A stretch of 64,000 nucleotides of DNA, taken from positions 481,484 through 545,483 of the forward strand of contig JAIXMO010000017.1 of NCBI GenBank assembly GCA_025677825.1. The letters run 5' to 3'. The stretch is from Helicostylum pulchrum (taxonomy: Eukaryota > Mucoromycota > Mucoromycetes > Mucorales > Mucoraceae). Within the stretch, counting starts at the first letter, position 1; every line of letters begins with the position of its first letter. The notes beneath the pieces were generated by a model. That model saw nothing but the letters and a program-made list of their open reading frames with translations. It did no database searches and was not told the DNA's origin. A program made the position numbers and the translations under genes. This document shows, one piece after another, positions 34,790-45,700 of this stretch.

Positions 34790-35740
34790 TTTTTTTTAAA
34801 AGGAGATATGACACGTATAATGAAAAGAAAAAAGAACTGGCGTCTGGAAAAGAAAAAAAAAATATATTAACGCGTTGAAGAGACTCCGCGATTTGACCGA
34901 GGGTCGTTTTTTTAAAGTGGTCACTGTTGGGCAATCTTCTTCTACTTTACTATCTTTCAACTATACTTACATTGACCTACCTAGCCAACAACAATTACCT
35001 TGTATATTTGTTCTTACTGCTGAAAAAACAAAAACAAAAACTGATTACCCTAAGTGGAAATACGTTTGTTATTTATACTCTGTAATAATAATTTGATTCA
35101 GTTGCTATCTCGTATTAGCTATACCGATCACATAGTAATCGCCGCTTTTTCCAAACAAAAATAATTATTCACATGGTATAGTATCTTTTGAATTAATGTC
35201 TGGTGTAAGGCCCCTTTTTTTTTACAGCCGTACATTTTTCAGGCACACTGCTTGTAAAACAAATGCTCATTCTTCTTGGATAAAGGGCACCCAATTGTTT
35301 CAAATTAGCACATTTACGTTTTATCTGTCCTAAAAGGTACCAAAGGGCTTTCAAGCGTATTTAAATCCGGATTTTGAATGATGAAGTTTATTTATAAAAA
35401 ATCAACGAATATTTTTTACGATGAAAAAAAATAAAAATATGCATGATTCTTTTCGACGACTATTATCTTTTAAAAACTCTATTAATAGGCTTGTTAGACC
35501 AAAATATCTACTTCATATTGTTTCCGTGGATAGTGTTACATACGACTTGATATTGTTTGGGAACCACAGAGGTGTACATATAGAGCTTTGATTACCTTTT
35601 TTTTTTTAGACCTTCAGCACAACTCTGTGGTTCCTCGGAAGACCATAATATAAACTATTCACACACGAATAAATAAGTAAAACTTACCTCGTCTAAAACG
35701 ATCCTATTCATTTGATATTTGTATACTTACGCACAATAAT
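34790..35740. other. intergenic, no gene recognised
   Basis: About 0.95 kb upstream of the condensin gene; plus-strand frames at 34678-35096 are antisense to the condensin 5' end or lack domain content. Nothing supported. Confidence 0.5.
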
Positions 35741-35743
35741 TAA

Positions 35744-36796
35744 TTAATCGACAATATTTTGTGTGCTAGTTTCGGATAAAGGATTTGCACGATGAGATGA
35801 TGTAGCTGTTGATGGTTGAACTGGGTATTTGTCGAAGAAATCCGCTGCAGAAGAAGGCCTACGCCATCGTGATTGTGGACGGTAACAATAAGGAGCAGTA
35901 GGCGCGTACCTATTATTCATCGTATTGGGTGGAAAGTTGTCAAATCTTCTTCTTATTCTCTTTGAACGTTGTGGATGCATTATTATCTCTGAATGTTGCG
36001 GTGGTATTAGAGCGAGCTCACCTGAAATAGATTCGTGGTAATGTCTTTTTTCATCTAGCAATGGTGGTGTCTCCAATGGTTTATTTCGTAATTCTTCTCT
36101 ACTTTTACCTAATGACATCCCTACTTTCATAGCCGCCAAGTTTACTTGGATTTCTTTAGAGAGATCAAGCATATTCTTCGTTTCCAACGTTATTTTTTTA
36201 ATTTGAGTAGCGATATCTTTTAAATCTTCCTCAAGTGCTTTTATATTATCCTCTTCTGTTGGTATAAAAGACTCATTTGCTGTATAATAAGAATCGTCAC
36301 TTGATATACTTTTATCTTCGTCACTATCTTCAATAGCAATAGGGGAAGATGTATTATAGCCTGGTTTATGGATCCCTTTTTCAACTACAGATAAATCTGA
36401 GCTATTCCTAACTTTTCGTAAAGGGGTAATAGGTTTTATTTCCCTGCGTAGACCAGTTTCAGTTGAAAAATAATCAACCGCAGTTTCTCCTCCTACTGCT
36501 ATTTGTGTTTTAACCTTCCACATGTTCACATTATTAATCATTTGCTGTTGTCGACTTGTATTTGAATCTTCATTTCTTGCTGTGATACGCGGTGAACTAA
36601 CTGGTGTAGAGTTATATCCTTTAGACACCGAGTTAAAAGGTCTATGCGTTCGTTCCGTAGTATCATTCAGGAATTGGTAATTTGTTAATGTAGATTTCTC
36701 ATTGTTTAAACGATTCATTTTCGTCGCGAGACTCAAGTCAGGGGGTTGGTCTCTACGTAAGTTATTATTATCCTTAAAAATTGTATTCCAAGACAT
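35744..36796 (-). CDS. unknown protein with central coiled coil, 350 aa
   Basis: Not recognised. Single exon from an ATG at 36794-36796. The N-terminal half is Asn/Thr/Ser-rich and disordered; the middle has PIAIEDSDED, a possible SUMO-interacting-type acidic motif (about residues 150-160), followed by a coiled-coil heptad region (EEDLKDIATQIKKITLETK, about residues 188-206 and on); the C-terminal part is basic, Arg/Tyr-rich (PQRSKRIRRRFDN, CYRPQSRWRRP). This composition suggests a scaffold or nucleic-acid/microtubule-associated protein, but no function can be given. Long uninterrupted frame and ordinary codon use support a real gene. Confidence 0.7.
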   Translation of the reverse strand: MSWNTIFKDNNNLRRDQPPDLSLATKMNRLNNEKSTLTNYQFLNDTTERTHRPFNSVSKGYNSTPVSSPRITARNEDSNTSRQQQMINNVNMWKVKTQIAVGGETAVDYFSTETGLRREIKPITPLRKVRNSSDLSVVEKGIHKPGYNTSSPIAIEDSDEDKSISSDDSYYTANESFIPTEEDNIKALEEDLKDIATQIKKITLETKNMLDLSKEIQVNLAAMKVGMSLGKSREELRNKPLETPPLLDEKRHYHESISGELALIPPQHSEIIMHPQRSKRIRRRFDNFPPNTMNNRYAPTAPYCYRPQSRWRRPSSAADFFDKYPVQPSTATSSHRANPLSETSTQNIVD

Positions 36797-36982
36797 GTTT
36801 ACAGAAAAAAAAAAGGGGCTTTAGAGAAAACCTTGCTGCATGAAAGTCACAAACCAAGTAAAAGAAAAACCCTGACTACGCAAATGAAAATGTTCTCAAT
36901 GCCACTGTCTTATTAAAGTATGGCTATTGTTGAGTTCATTAAAAATTTTAAAAAAAAATAAAAATTGACATAATAAAAATAA

Positions 36983-38406
36983 CTATTCTTCTAGTCTCTT
37001 CAAACAATCCAAGACATTGTTCTTGATTCCTTCATTTGATACTTTCAGGTGCTGCGTACATATTTCTGCTAATTCAACTAACAGCTTTTCCACTTCAGAA
37101 TTTCCAATTATATGTAGAATATCTTCATCGTTAAATAAGGTTAAAATACGGTCTACAAGTAGCTTTGATCTGGTCTCCTTCTTTCCTAAATTACTATCCA
37201 AAAGTTTACTTTTGTTAAGACTTCCTTTATCAAAGCGCATACAATCAGCTATAATATTTAGTACGGTAGATGACACAACGGCTTCAGTAGCAGGTTCAGC
37301 TTGGCTTCTGTTTAATAAGGTAAAGGTAGTATACGGCCGACTAGAAGTCATATCTGTCCACTAGGAAGAGAATCTGGCACTAGTATACATTAGCGGGCTG
37401 GCAAGGCGAGATTTTACTTGTCTGAGTTGCGAGTCCAGGTCATGTAAGTTCGCGAGTTCCAGTTTTTCACCGATCGTCTTGTTCGCTTGTTCAATGCTTC
37501 GAGAGGAGAGATACAACTTGGTGTCTTTGGTGGGGGAGAAGAGAAAGGTAGAAGCACCAACTTCTGGAAGATAGTTGTGGTCTAATCGAAGACTAGAGGT
37601 AACAAGCGCATTGAAAACAAGAGTACTGATGAGCAGTTTCTTGGATCTATCTTCAACTTTTGAAATAATGTTTATGCCGTTGTATTTATTATTCAATGAC
37701 GGTCCACTACCGACCATATACATCAATCCAAATTTTTCATAATGGGGATCTAGCGACAGATTCTGATTATATAGTTCAATGCAGTTTATTAAGAGCACTT
37801 CGTTACCCTCAACAAGGATCGAGCCAGCCAAAAGCTGCCCACAGGCGATTCGGATATAAGGCTTTCGCTTCCAGTCTTGGTTCAATATTTCCATTACAGA
37901 CTCATTGACTTCATTGTACTCCTGATGTCTGAGAAGGCCTGGATATAGTCGCTGTATTGGGTGGTTCCATATATAGACAAAACGTTTATGTTTACTGTCA
38001 TTGATTTGACAATGAATGTTTACTCGATCTGTCATTGATTTGACGGAAAAGGTTAAGCTTACTTTATACTGGTAATTTTCTAGGTGGTTACCGTGGTCTT
38101 ATATATTTTTAAACAGAAATGTACGTAATCATCCCCAAAAGAAACTTTTTCAGATGCAGGAAGGAAGTTTCTATTGCCTATTTCGACATTAATTGCTACA
38201 AGTTCTTCCGAAAAAGACGACAACGTCTCCAGATCTTGGATTGAAGTATTAATGTTTACGACTGCTTTCTTTTTCTCCGATTTAATACCTAATGAAGCAC
38301 TACAGACATTGAATGAATTAAGCATAGATTTGGTAACGGTTGATTCTTGGACTGTTGTGAACCCGAAAATACTTTGATTGATTTCATCGGGTGTCACTTT
38401 AATCAC
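36983..38406 (-). pseudogene. unknown protein gene, broken by TAG and a frame change
   Basis: Not recognised. Three consecutive frames: 38080-38406 (open at 5' side, reading VTPDEINQSIFGFTTVQES...; the caller-type start is GTG), 37361-38035 (ATG start, VNIHCQINDSKHKRFVYIW...) and 36983-37351. The last two lie in the same frame and are separated only by a TAG at 37361-37363, so they form one 1,050-nt frame interrupted once (SARFSS, stop, WTDMTSS). The first lies in a different frame; no good intron joins it. C-terminal part is Leu-rich, helical (ILTLFNDEDILHIIGN). It may be a decayed gene or have an unseen intron. Location just before a mobile relic fits decay. Confidence 0.45.
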
Positions 38407-38765
38407 TATGAAGGACGATTAATGCTACCTAGTGTGATAGGAATATGGATAGTTGGTTTTATATTTGAATAAAGTGATTAATGTATATATAATCAAAGGA
38501 TTATAAATAAACGCGTAATAAGAAAAACCATACTTATTTTTATATATCTTTATTCAAATAATGGGGAGAACGCTCCGAAAGCTAGTTTGCAATGTATCGT
38601 ATGTATAGTTATAATCCAAATAGCTTCAGCAATGAACAGTAGTCTGATGCTATAGAGGCTTAATTGTAAATACAAACGAAAATTACGCACTCAACTGTAA
38701 ATCAAGATGCCGCAGAAGGCTGAAAATATGGTAAATTCTTTCAGAGCTATGCCTTATTTTCGATT

Positions 38766-39528
38766 TCACGGGCGTGTTTGTATAACATCTTCAGTATTGT
38801 ATGTTTTACCTAACACAATCCTTGTTGCATTCGCTTCGGTATTATTTTCAGTATTAAAAATTGAATCTTGAACTAGAGTACTACTATGCATTCGGATTGG
38901 TGGTAATAATATTTCTCAAAAGTGTTTGAATTCAAACTGCAGTTAGTATGATCCCTGACCTTGCGAATAGGAACACCTTGTACTATAGTCTTTGTACTTG
39001 CCGCGGGTCTAGTTGCATAAAATTTATAGTTTTCATCGATACCAGCTTTCGCCATATGGTGCTTGAGCCTAGATGCTACTGTTGCGGATTGAATACCATT
39101 TATATTCTTTATATCTTCCTGGTTCAGTGTTTTCAACAACAAGGTATGATTCACTGAAAGATGTTTACGTATGTACATTGTTCTCTGTAGAAAAAACTAA
39201 CGATGTCGCTACACATACCTAGTTGTGAATCGCCTAACTCAACATGGTTTTCTTGAGATTTCTTTGATTCACGAGCTTGAATAGCAATTAGTTACTATAA
39301 CATCTCGATGTCGAATTCTCACAATGTCACTTCTTGGTCTCCACATAGTATGTATGCATAATAGTACGGTTGGTTCAGATATGGCCCGATCTTTATTGTG
39401 GTATTTACGACTTGAATGCAACGCTCGTTGTAATTCAGAGGTGGTGTATTTTTCCAACTCATCACAGATTTAAACTGGTAAATCACTTCCTTCTCGTCGT
39501 ACTTATCGAATACATTTGGTAACTTCAA
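38766..39528 (-). pseudogene. tyrosine recombinase of a DIRS/Ngaro/Crypton-type element, frameshifted
   Basis: Tyrosine recombinases integrate these fungal elements. Seen on the minus strand: the core-domain motif TMWRPRSDIVRIRHRDV (39300-39350) with the first catalytic Arg; a piece in another frame reading QARESKKSQENHVELGD (39205-39270); then TLLLKTLN ... ASRLKHHMAKAGID; the box II region FYATRPAASTKTIVQGVPI, in which the family's HxxR is changed to YxxR (Arg kept); and SNTFEKYYYH with the nucleophilic Tyr candidates. The C-terminal tail (VQDSIFNTENN ... TRP stop at 38766) is in a third frame. At least three frameshifts make it non-functional. No reverse transcriptase part was seen, so Crypton or DIRS/Ngaro cannot be separated. 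Confidence 0.8.
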
Positions 39529-39792
39529 AAACGATTTCTTTCTGTTATTCCTGCGTGTACATTCGTTCGAATGAGTTACTACATTTCACATTGTAAGTTT
39601 AAACAGCCATAGTTATTCCACGATGCGCGGCTTAGAAAGATCTGGGGAAAAAGGGAAATAGTACTAGTTTTTTATTATATAATATCTGAAAATAAAGCGT
39701 GACTTAGAGAGCTTGTACCATTTCGGAGTCCGAAGCGAAGGCAACAGGCACGACATACAATTACATTTGAGTTTTTTAAAATTCTTCTTCAC

Positions 39793-39918
39793 TTTTTTAA
39801 GCTGGAGAGAAGGCGAGTAAAAATTATACTCAAGATTTTACTCAAGATTTTTAAGCTGGAGAAAAGTCGATTTAGCGGGAAATGAATTATATTCGTCTTT
39901 TTAAGCTGGAGAAAAGGC
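39793..39918. repeat. three copies of a 22-bp unit, TTTTTAAGCTGGAGAAAAGGC
   Basis: Copies begin at about 39793, 39847 and 39897, roughly 50 bp apart, with one to three differences each, and adjoining duplicated CTCAAGATTTTA blocks at 39830-39850. Located 0.3 kb upstream (5' on the minus strand) of the recombinase pseudogene. They could be remains of the element's internal or split repeats. Confidence 0.7.
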
Positions 39919-39919
39919 T

Positions 39920-41525
39920 AATCTTGGGCTTGGCAATTTTTCAAGACCCTCAACATTATGATACGTGACAGAACCAGATACACTCAAAATAGGACTATCA
40001 GGATAGTATTTAACCCAAAGATCTACCAAAGGAGCTAAATGAAAGCATATCCAAAGAGTCTTCAGCTTTATAATTTTCAATCGCTGCAAAAACTGAAACT
40101 AGTAGATGTGCTATCAGAGGAATTGTCATTGTTTGATATATTGATGAGTGAAAGTTCTTCATTGCCTTCAATAATTTCAGCCTCTTCTACCTATTGATAT
40201 GTTTGATTGATCATTGTAATTATTTCAGAGACATCTGAACTATTTGATGAGATTTATCCACATATATACTGCAATTCATCAAAATAAAAATACGGAATGA
40301 AAAATCCCACTTTTTTTTTCAATACGTTTAATATTCAACTGACAACCTCAGTTGACTGTTCTATCCCCCCGAAGAGAGGATCTTATAAAAGAGCAAGAGA
40401 TAAAGAAGTCAATGATAGACATAACACTTTGGTTTATATCATATTTTTAATAAGTAACAAAAAAAAAGGGGGGGGGGCATTCTGTAATATTTTTATACTA
40501 AGTATTCTTACCCTCGTTTATGGAAGATTGTGATTTTTCAATGAGTACATTAGACATTATCAACGGCTGTTTACAAAAGTTAATTAAGGTGCGTCTGGAT
40601 TATAATGAGACAAAATCTTCATTTTTCCAACTTTTTTTTTACTTTTAAAATATTATTATCAATAGCAGCCAATTCGAAATCGCCGTTAGCTTTATGAACC
40701 AAATGATTTCAAATCATGGATAACCTATCGATGGCAACATACTTATGCTGCTTGATTTCTTCTTGTGGCTGCTTAACTAATTGACTCTACACTGGTATGC
40801 TGTAGGCATCCTCTGTATACGTCGTGTTCTTTAAATACGCAACAATGTCCTCAGTGCCAAACAAAAGCCGATCTTTCCTTTTCAGCTAACCTGTGTTGAG
40901 TATCAAATTGGTGTCGGTGACTGATATAACTCATTGTTGAATCCAGTCTTTGGTCGTCACTGCACACTTGGTCACTGTAACTCTGTGAATTAAAAAAAAA
41001 ACTCATCATTTCCGCTCTGTCGGTTAAAGGTATCGCGTGCTGCTGCTGTGTAGGTTTTTTTTTTTTAAAAAAAACTATAGTTGGACGACCCTTGCTTTTC
41101 TCGTGTTTCAAATTCGAACAATGGTACAGTAGTTGTCGTATCACGAGCAATACGAAACCCACTGCTAGTACTTGATGACTGTTGTTGTACGTTAATTATT
41201 TAAATGTGATAACGTTTTATTATAGTGTTAATGTGTTTGTATGACTACCGCTTGATTTATCATCCCAAGGTTTCATGGTTGTTTACGAATATTTTAGTTC
41301 CTTGTATATTTGGGTAGATTTCGTTAGTGACAAAGAAACAGTTATTTCAGTGACTTTACTACCAGCTACAATGCGTTAAACGGTACAGTAAAAACAATCT
41401 TATAATTAATCTTTGTTTTATTTTTATAATTGCTTGATCTATAAAAACTATATAAACATGTCCTCTCTTCCCCCCCCCCTTTTTTTTTCTTTCATACATT
41501 ACTTTTACATACTTAAGAAATTTAT
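39920..41525. other. degenerate region, possible mobile-element debris
   Basis: Minus-strand frames 39901-40089 (VKYYPDSPILSVSGSVTYHN...) and 40851-41162 (SQSYSDQVCSDDQRLDSTM...) look protein-like but are short, frame-broken and unrecognised; they may belong to the upstream part of the recombinase element. A G9 run lies at 40469-40477. No intact gene before 41530. Confidence 0.35.
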
Positions 41526-41529
41526 AAAA

Positions 41530-42051
41530 ATGGAGAATAGAAGAAATAGTAAGTTTTTTGAATTTCTACATTGTTTTATTTATTAGGGTCTAATTTTTTG
41601 TGTGTAAGCTTTATGCGACAGATGTGAACAATATTTTGTAGGTATGCGAGGTCTCCATACACATCAACGTATTAGTACTGTATGTGATCGAACACATGAA
41701 AGACTGCAGCAAGAGCGACAGCTAGAAAGAGTAAGACAGGAAGAGCTAGAAAGACTAAGACAGGAAGAGCTAAGAAGACAACGAGCAAGACCGTTCCTCA
41801 AGGTCCCGGAGTTATTGCTATCGCTTATGTTTTTGGCATTTGTCATTTGGATTGTTGGAAGTTTGGCTCTTTTTATTTTTGGTATTAGCTCTGAGGAAAG
41901 CTGGGGGTTTACGATGTACATGATCTATAATTTGATACCAGTAGTTATTAAATTTCACAATAAGTTAGGAACTGTTGCTATGAATACTTATGTTGATAAT
42001 ATTGCAGCTCCAGCTATACAGTATAGTATTAAGTATGTTAACAAAGAGTAA
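41530..42051 (+). CDS. small coiled-coil membrane protein, 142 aa, unknown
   Basis: Not recognised. Exons 41530-41548 and 41642-42051 (GTAAGT donor, TTTTGTAG acceptor) join in frame: MENRRNSMRGLHTHQ. Residues about 25-55 are a charged Glu/Arg/Gln coiled coil (RLQQERQLERVRQEELERL); about 60-85 is a transmembrane segment (LLLSLMFLAFVIWIVGSLA...), possibly followed by a second amphipathic segment (YMIYNLIPVVIKF). It is likely a tail-anchored or hairpin membrane protein. The canonical intron and continuous frame support a real gene. Its neighbour (Furry) is on the same strand, 310 bp downstream. Confidence 0.68.
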
Positions 42052-42362
42052 TTTTAATAAAGTTTATACAGTAGAATACTGTACGTCTTCTTTGTCTGGT
42101 GTCATTGGTTTTTGTTCATAGTATGTCATTTACCTGTAATTAAACTTATTATGGAAGAAAGAGCATATAATTTTTCATTATTGAGACGTAAAATATGTAT
42201 TTACAACAATAAAAAAGCATACTCTTGCGATACAACAATAGAAGTATAATCGCAAAAGTCCTTTTTTTTTTAATACTCAAATAAATAATGTGATTTAATA
42301 AAAATGGGCTTTTAAAAAAGCGCTCTTTTTTAATACTTTTTTCACTTGAACACTAATGCACC

Positions 42363-42680
42363 ATGTTTCAACATAATCGGCAACAGAAATCTAGTGCTTC
42401 CAATTCAGACCATGGCATGCTTAATATTTCACCGCAACCAACGTCTTTCTCGGCTTCAACAAAACCTTCTTTAAGCTATGATACCCCGACTAGACAATCC
42501 TCGGAAACTGACATGCAACCGAAAAAAACCAGCCAAACTAACCTTACAACCATTTCCAGTGCTGATTATGCTCTCAACGTTATGTTTAGTCAATTTGAGC
42601 AGATGGCAGACGGTAAAATGTCGTTTATCTTAAATTTGGGAGTAGTAAGTAGATACTCAAAAAGAAGAAGAAAATAAGCT

Positions 42681-42718
<38 letters not shown>

Positions 42719-45700
42719 TAGGACGCTGATGTTGATTTACGAAAGTTATTGGGACAAGGAAACGACGAAGCATTCGACCAATTGATTTATTCTTTATCGT
42801 CGTTAGCAGCTACACAACAAAGTGCTGTTATTGATGCTGTGATGAGATGGAGGAAAGTAAAGGTTGAGCCTTTAGATCCTTCACTTATTAAACGTGTTAG
42901 GTATAAGACCAAATTATTCTACCCAAACTTACCAGAGTACTGAACACTAGATATTCTTCTTTTTTTTTTTAAAAAACAGTGACTCAGCACCCCTTTCTCG
43001 TTCCCGAGAGATACAATCAGTTTTAAAGGAAAGACAATCTGTATGTATTTGATGATATCCGACGTACGCAATTTTTATTTATAAAATAAGGGTCATTAGC
43101 TTGCATCTGTTTTTATTCTTTGTAGAGTATTAATAGAAATTATTAAGAGACTTACGCCCGGTTCATTACCTGATGATCATGGTGAGAATTTAGAAGAAAT
43201 TGTATTTAATCAATTGAAAAAAGCGGACCCGTAAGTAAATATTATATACTTTGTTGTATAGCTCAATTGACCCTTTTATATGTATTAGAGATGCTATTAA
43301 ACGCTCCAATAATAGAACAGCTAGTATGGATTTGTTTGCAGAATTAATTGGTGAGTTGTCCAATATACGATTTGCATCTGTCAGTGATCGATTTATTGCA
43401 GAGTTGGAAAAATACAATAACCAAACAATTATGAAGGAAAGACAGGGACACATGGAAATGTTAATTAAAGGAATGCGATATTTAAAGATAAAGGTAAAAC
43501 AAAAACAAAAACAAAAAACTAAGAGAATTATTCGAGTTAAATACAAACTCTTTTATATGTGTAGATTTATCCTGTTGATGCTCTTGAAGAAACCGCCGAT
43601 TTTTTATCTAGTTGTGCTAGTTTCTTTAAAAACGCTCATGGCGCAAAAGTAAAGCATGCCTATGCAAGGCTTTTCATTCAATTGCTTTTACCTGTTGCTG
43701 GGGTAAGAATCACATATCTGTATTTTGAATAGCTACAAATATATATATTATATTGTTTCCAATTGTAGGTTGCTGTTGCTGAAGTTAACTTTCCTTCCTG
43801 GGCTAAAGCAGTTGATTTAATGTATCCACGTGCGATTAAAATGACTTTAAAACCAAGACACATTTTGGTAAGTTTATACCATTTTTTGTTGTTGTTATTG
43901 CTTTGTCTAACTTTGGTGGAAAAAAAAAAAAAAAAAAAAAGGCTGGTTATCCACTTGTTACTACTTTACTATGCGTCAGCCGTAAAGATTTCTTCGCTGC
44001 TAATTGGACGTCAGTTATGGATAGTTGTTATCAAAAGTTCAATAAGGTACATATACAAATATACATACATAAATATTCATACGAGACAAAAATCAGTACT
44101 TTTTTTAAAAAAAATAAAAATAAAAAACCTAGCAAGACAAATATACCCGCTTGGTTACATTGGGTTGTGTATCAAGGTTAACTTGGACTTATTTATTTCG
44201 ATGCACAGAAAGTATATCCATTACCTTCAAAAAATTAGATGTAGTCCTTAAAACGATTTTCCCTCCATTTCGACGAGCTGTTTATCCATCCGAAACACCT
44301 TTGGATCACTTTATTCTCATTACTTATTTTTCACTTATGCGCGATGTAGATACTGGAACTAAAAAAGTTTTGTTTTATTTGTTGAATACAGAGGCTTCTT
44401 CTTCTAGCCATACATCACATAGTTGGGACCTCATTAACCCCGAACGTATGATTATCGCTCTTTCCGCTTTCCGATTAATGCTATCAGATCTTGAACGTGG
44501 CATTCTGCAGCCACCGTTTCCTAATGATACTGACATGGCTGGCTGTGGTATTCCTATTACATGTACTGCTGATGTTTTCTCTGGTCCAATTCGTGCTGTA
44601 AAGCCCGATGTGATGGATAAAGTAGAAGAAATTATCTCAAAGACCTTGACAAGTTTAGATCAAACTTTTGGTCGCTTATTAATACTTGACGAAAAGAATA
44701 TTATTATGAAATCTATAACAGGAGGGATTAGCACCAATACCAGTACTATTACTGCCAATTATTCTGTACCAATCTTTAATAACAACATTAATCCTTCTGA
44801 TAACGGACCTCAAACACATCACCAGTATGCAAGCTTTTCTGTATCCTATACCAGAGATAAACAGGCTTATTTTGACGTAATCAAAACTATTATAGATTGT
44901 ATGCCGCGTATTATGCCTGCTGGTATCACCTTACCAAAACTTGTAGAGATATTATCTAGATATACGGTTCATACAGATCCTGAAATCATCAAGTCTGCTT
45001 CCAAGGCTCTTTTACGTATCGCTAAACAAATCGATAGCCAAACTGTGGTAACAGGATTTTCACGATATATCTGTAAAATAGAAGACAAGTTTTCAGACGT
45101 CATTTTATCATTAGGGAGCGGGCCGCTTATTGGAGGAGTTCACCACGGCAATGGTGGTATTATTAAACTATATGTAGATCTTTTATCTATTTGGGTAGAC
45201 CAACTTGATTTAACGGCGCTAGAAAGACCAGCTAACCCCAACACACGAGGATCTGTCGATATCAATATAGGAAAAGTATTGGACTTGGTAGAAGAGACAG
45301 AGGCTAATGGATTATTCTACTTGTGCAGCCAATCACCTAGTATTCGAAGATTCGCGATTGAGATTATAAAAATGGCTGCTAAACTGACGGACGGACTCGG
45401 CGCTATTTTACAAAACAAAGATGGTGATTCTACGAAAGAAACCAAACCAGTTAAAGCATGGTCACGATTAAGTCAATTATTAGAATCCGCAGGTCAAGAT
45501 ATGATTCAATTTGATAAAAATTCCAATACGTTGTTAGGCTGTAAAATTTCTTCTGAAGTACGCGCTAAGATTTTGCAACATCAAAGACGAGGTTTAGAGC
45601 AGGTGTTAATACAGATTGCTGAAAGCGATCATCCATCCGATCTTCTCATTTGGAATATATGTTCACCAGAGGTCTTTAAACTATGCTTTGAACATTTTCC

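Noticed and set aside
34678..35096. Three overlapping plus-strand frames
   Set aside because: They are antisense to, or just upstream of, the condensin 5' exons, which have better splice logic and family motifs.
44151..44251. Start of the long frame at 44151 as the gene start
   Set aside because: The protein matches Furry far upstream; conserved exons from 42720 to 44050 join to it in frame through short introns, so this is an internal exon.
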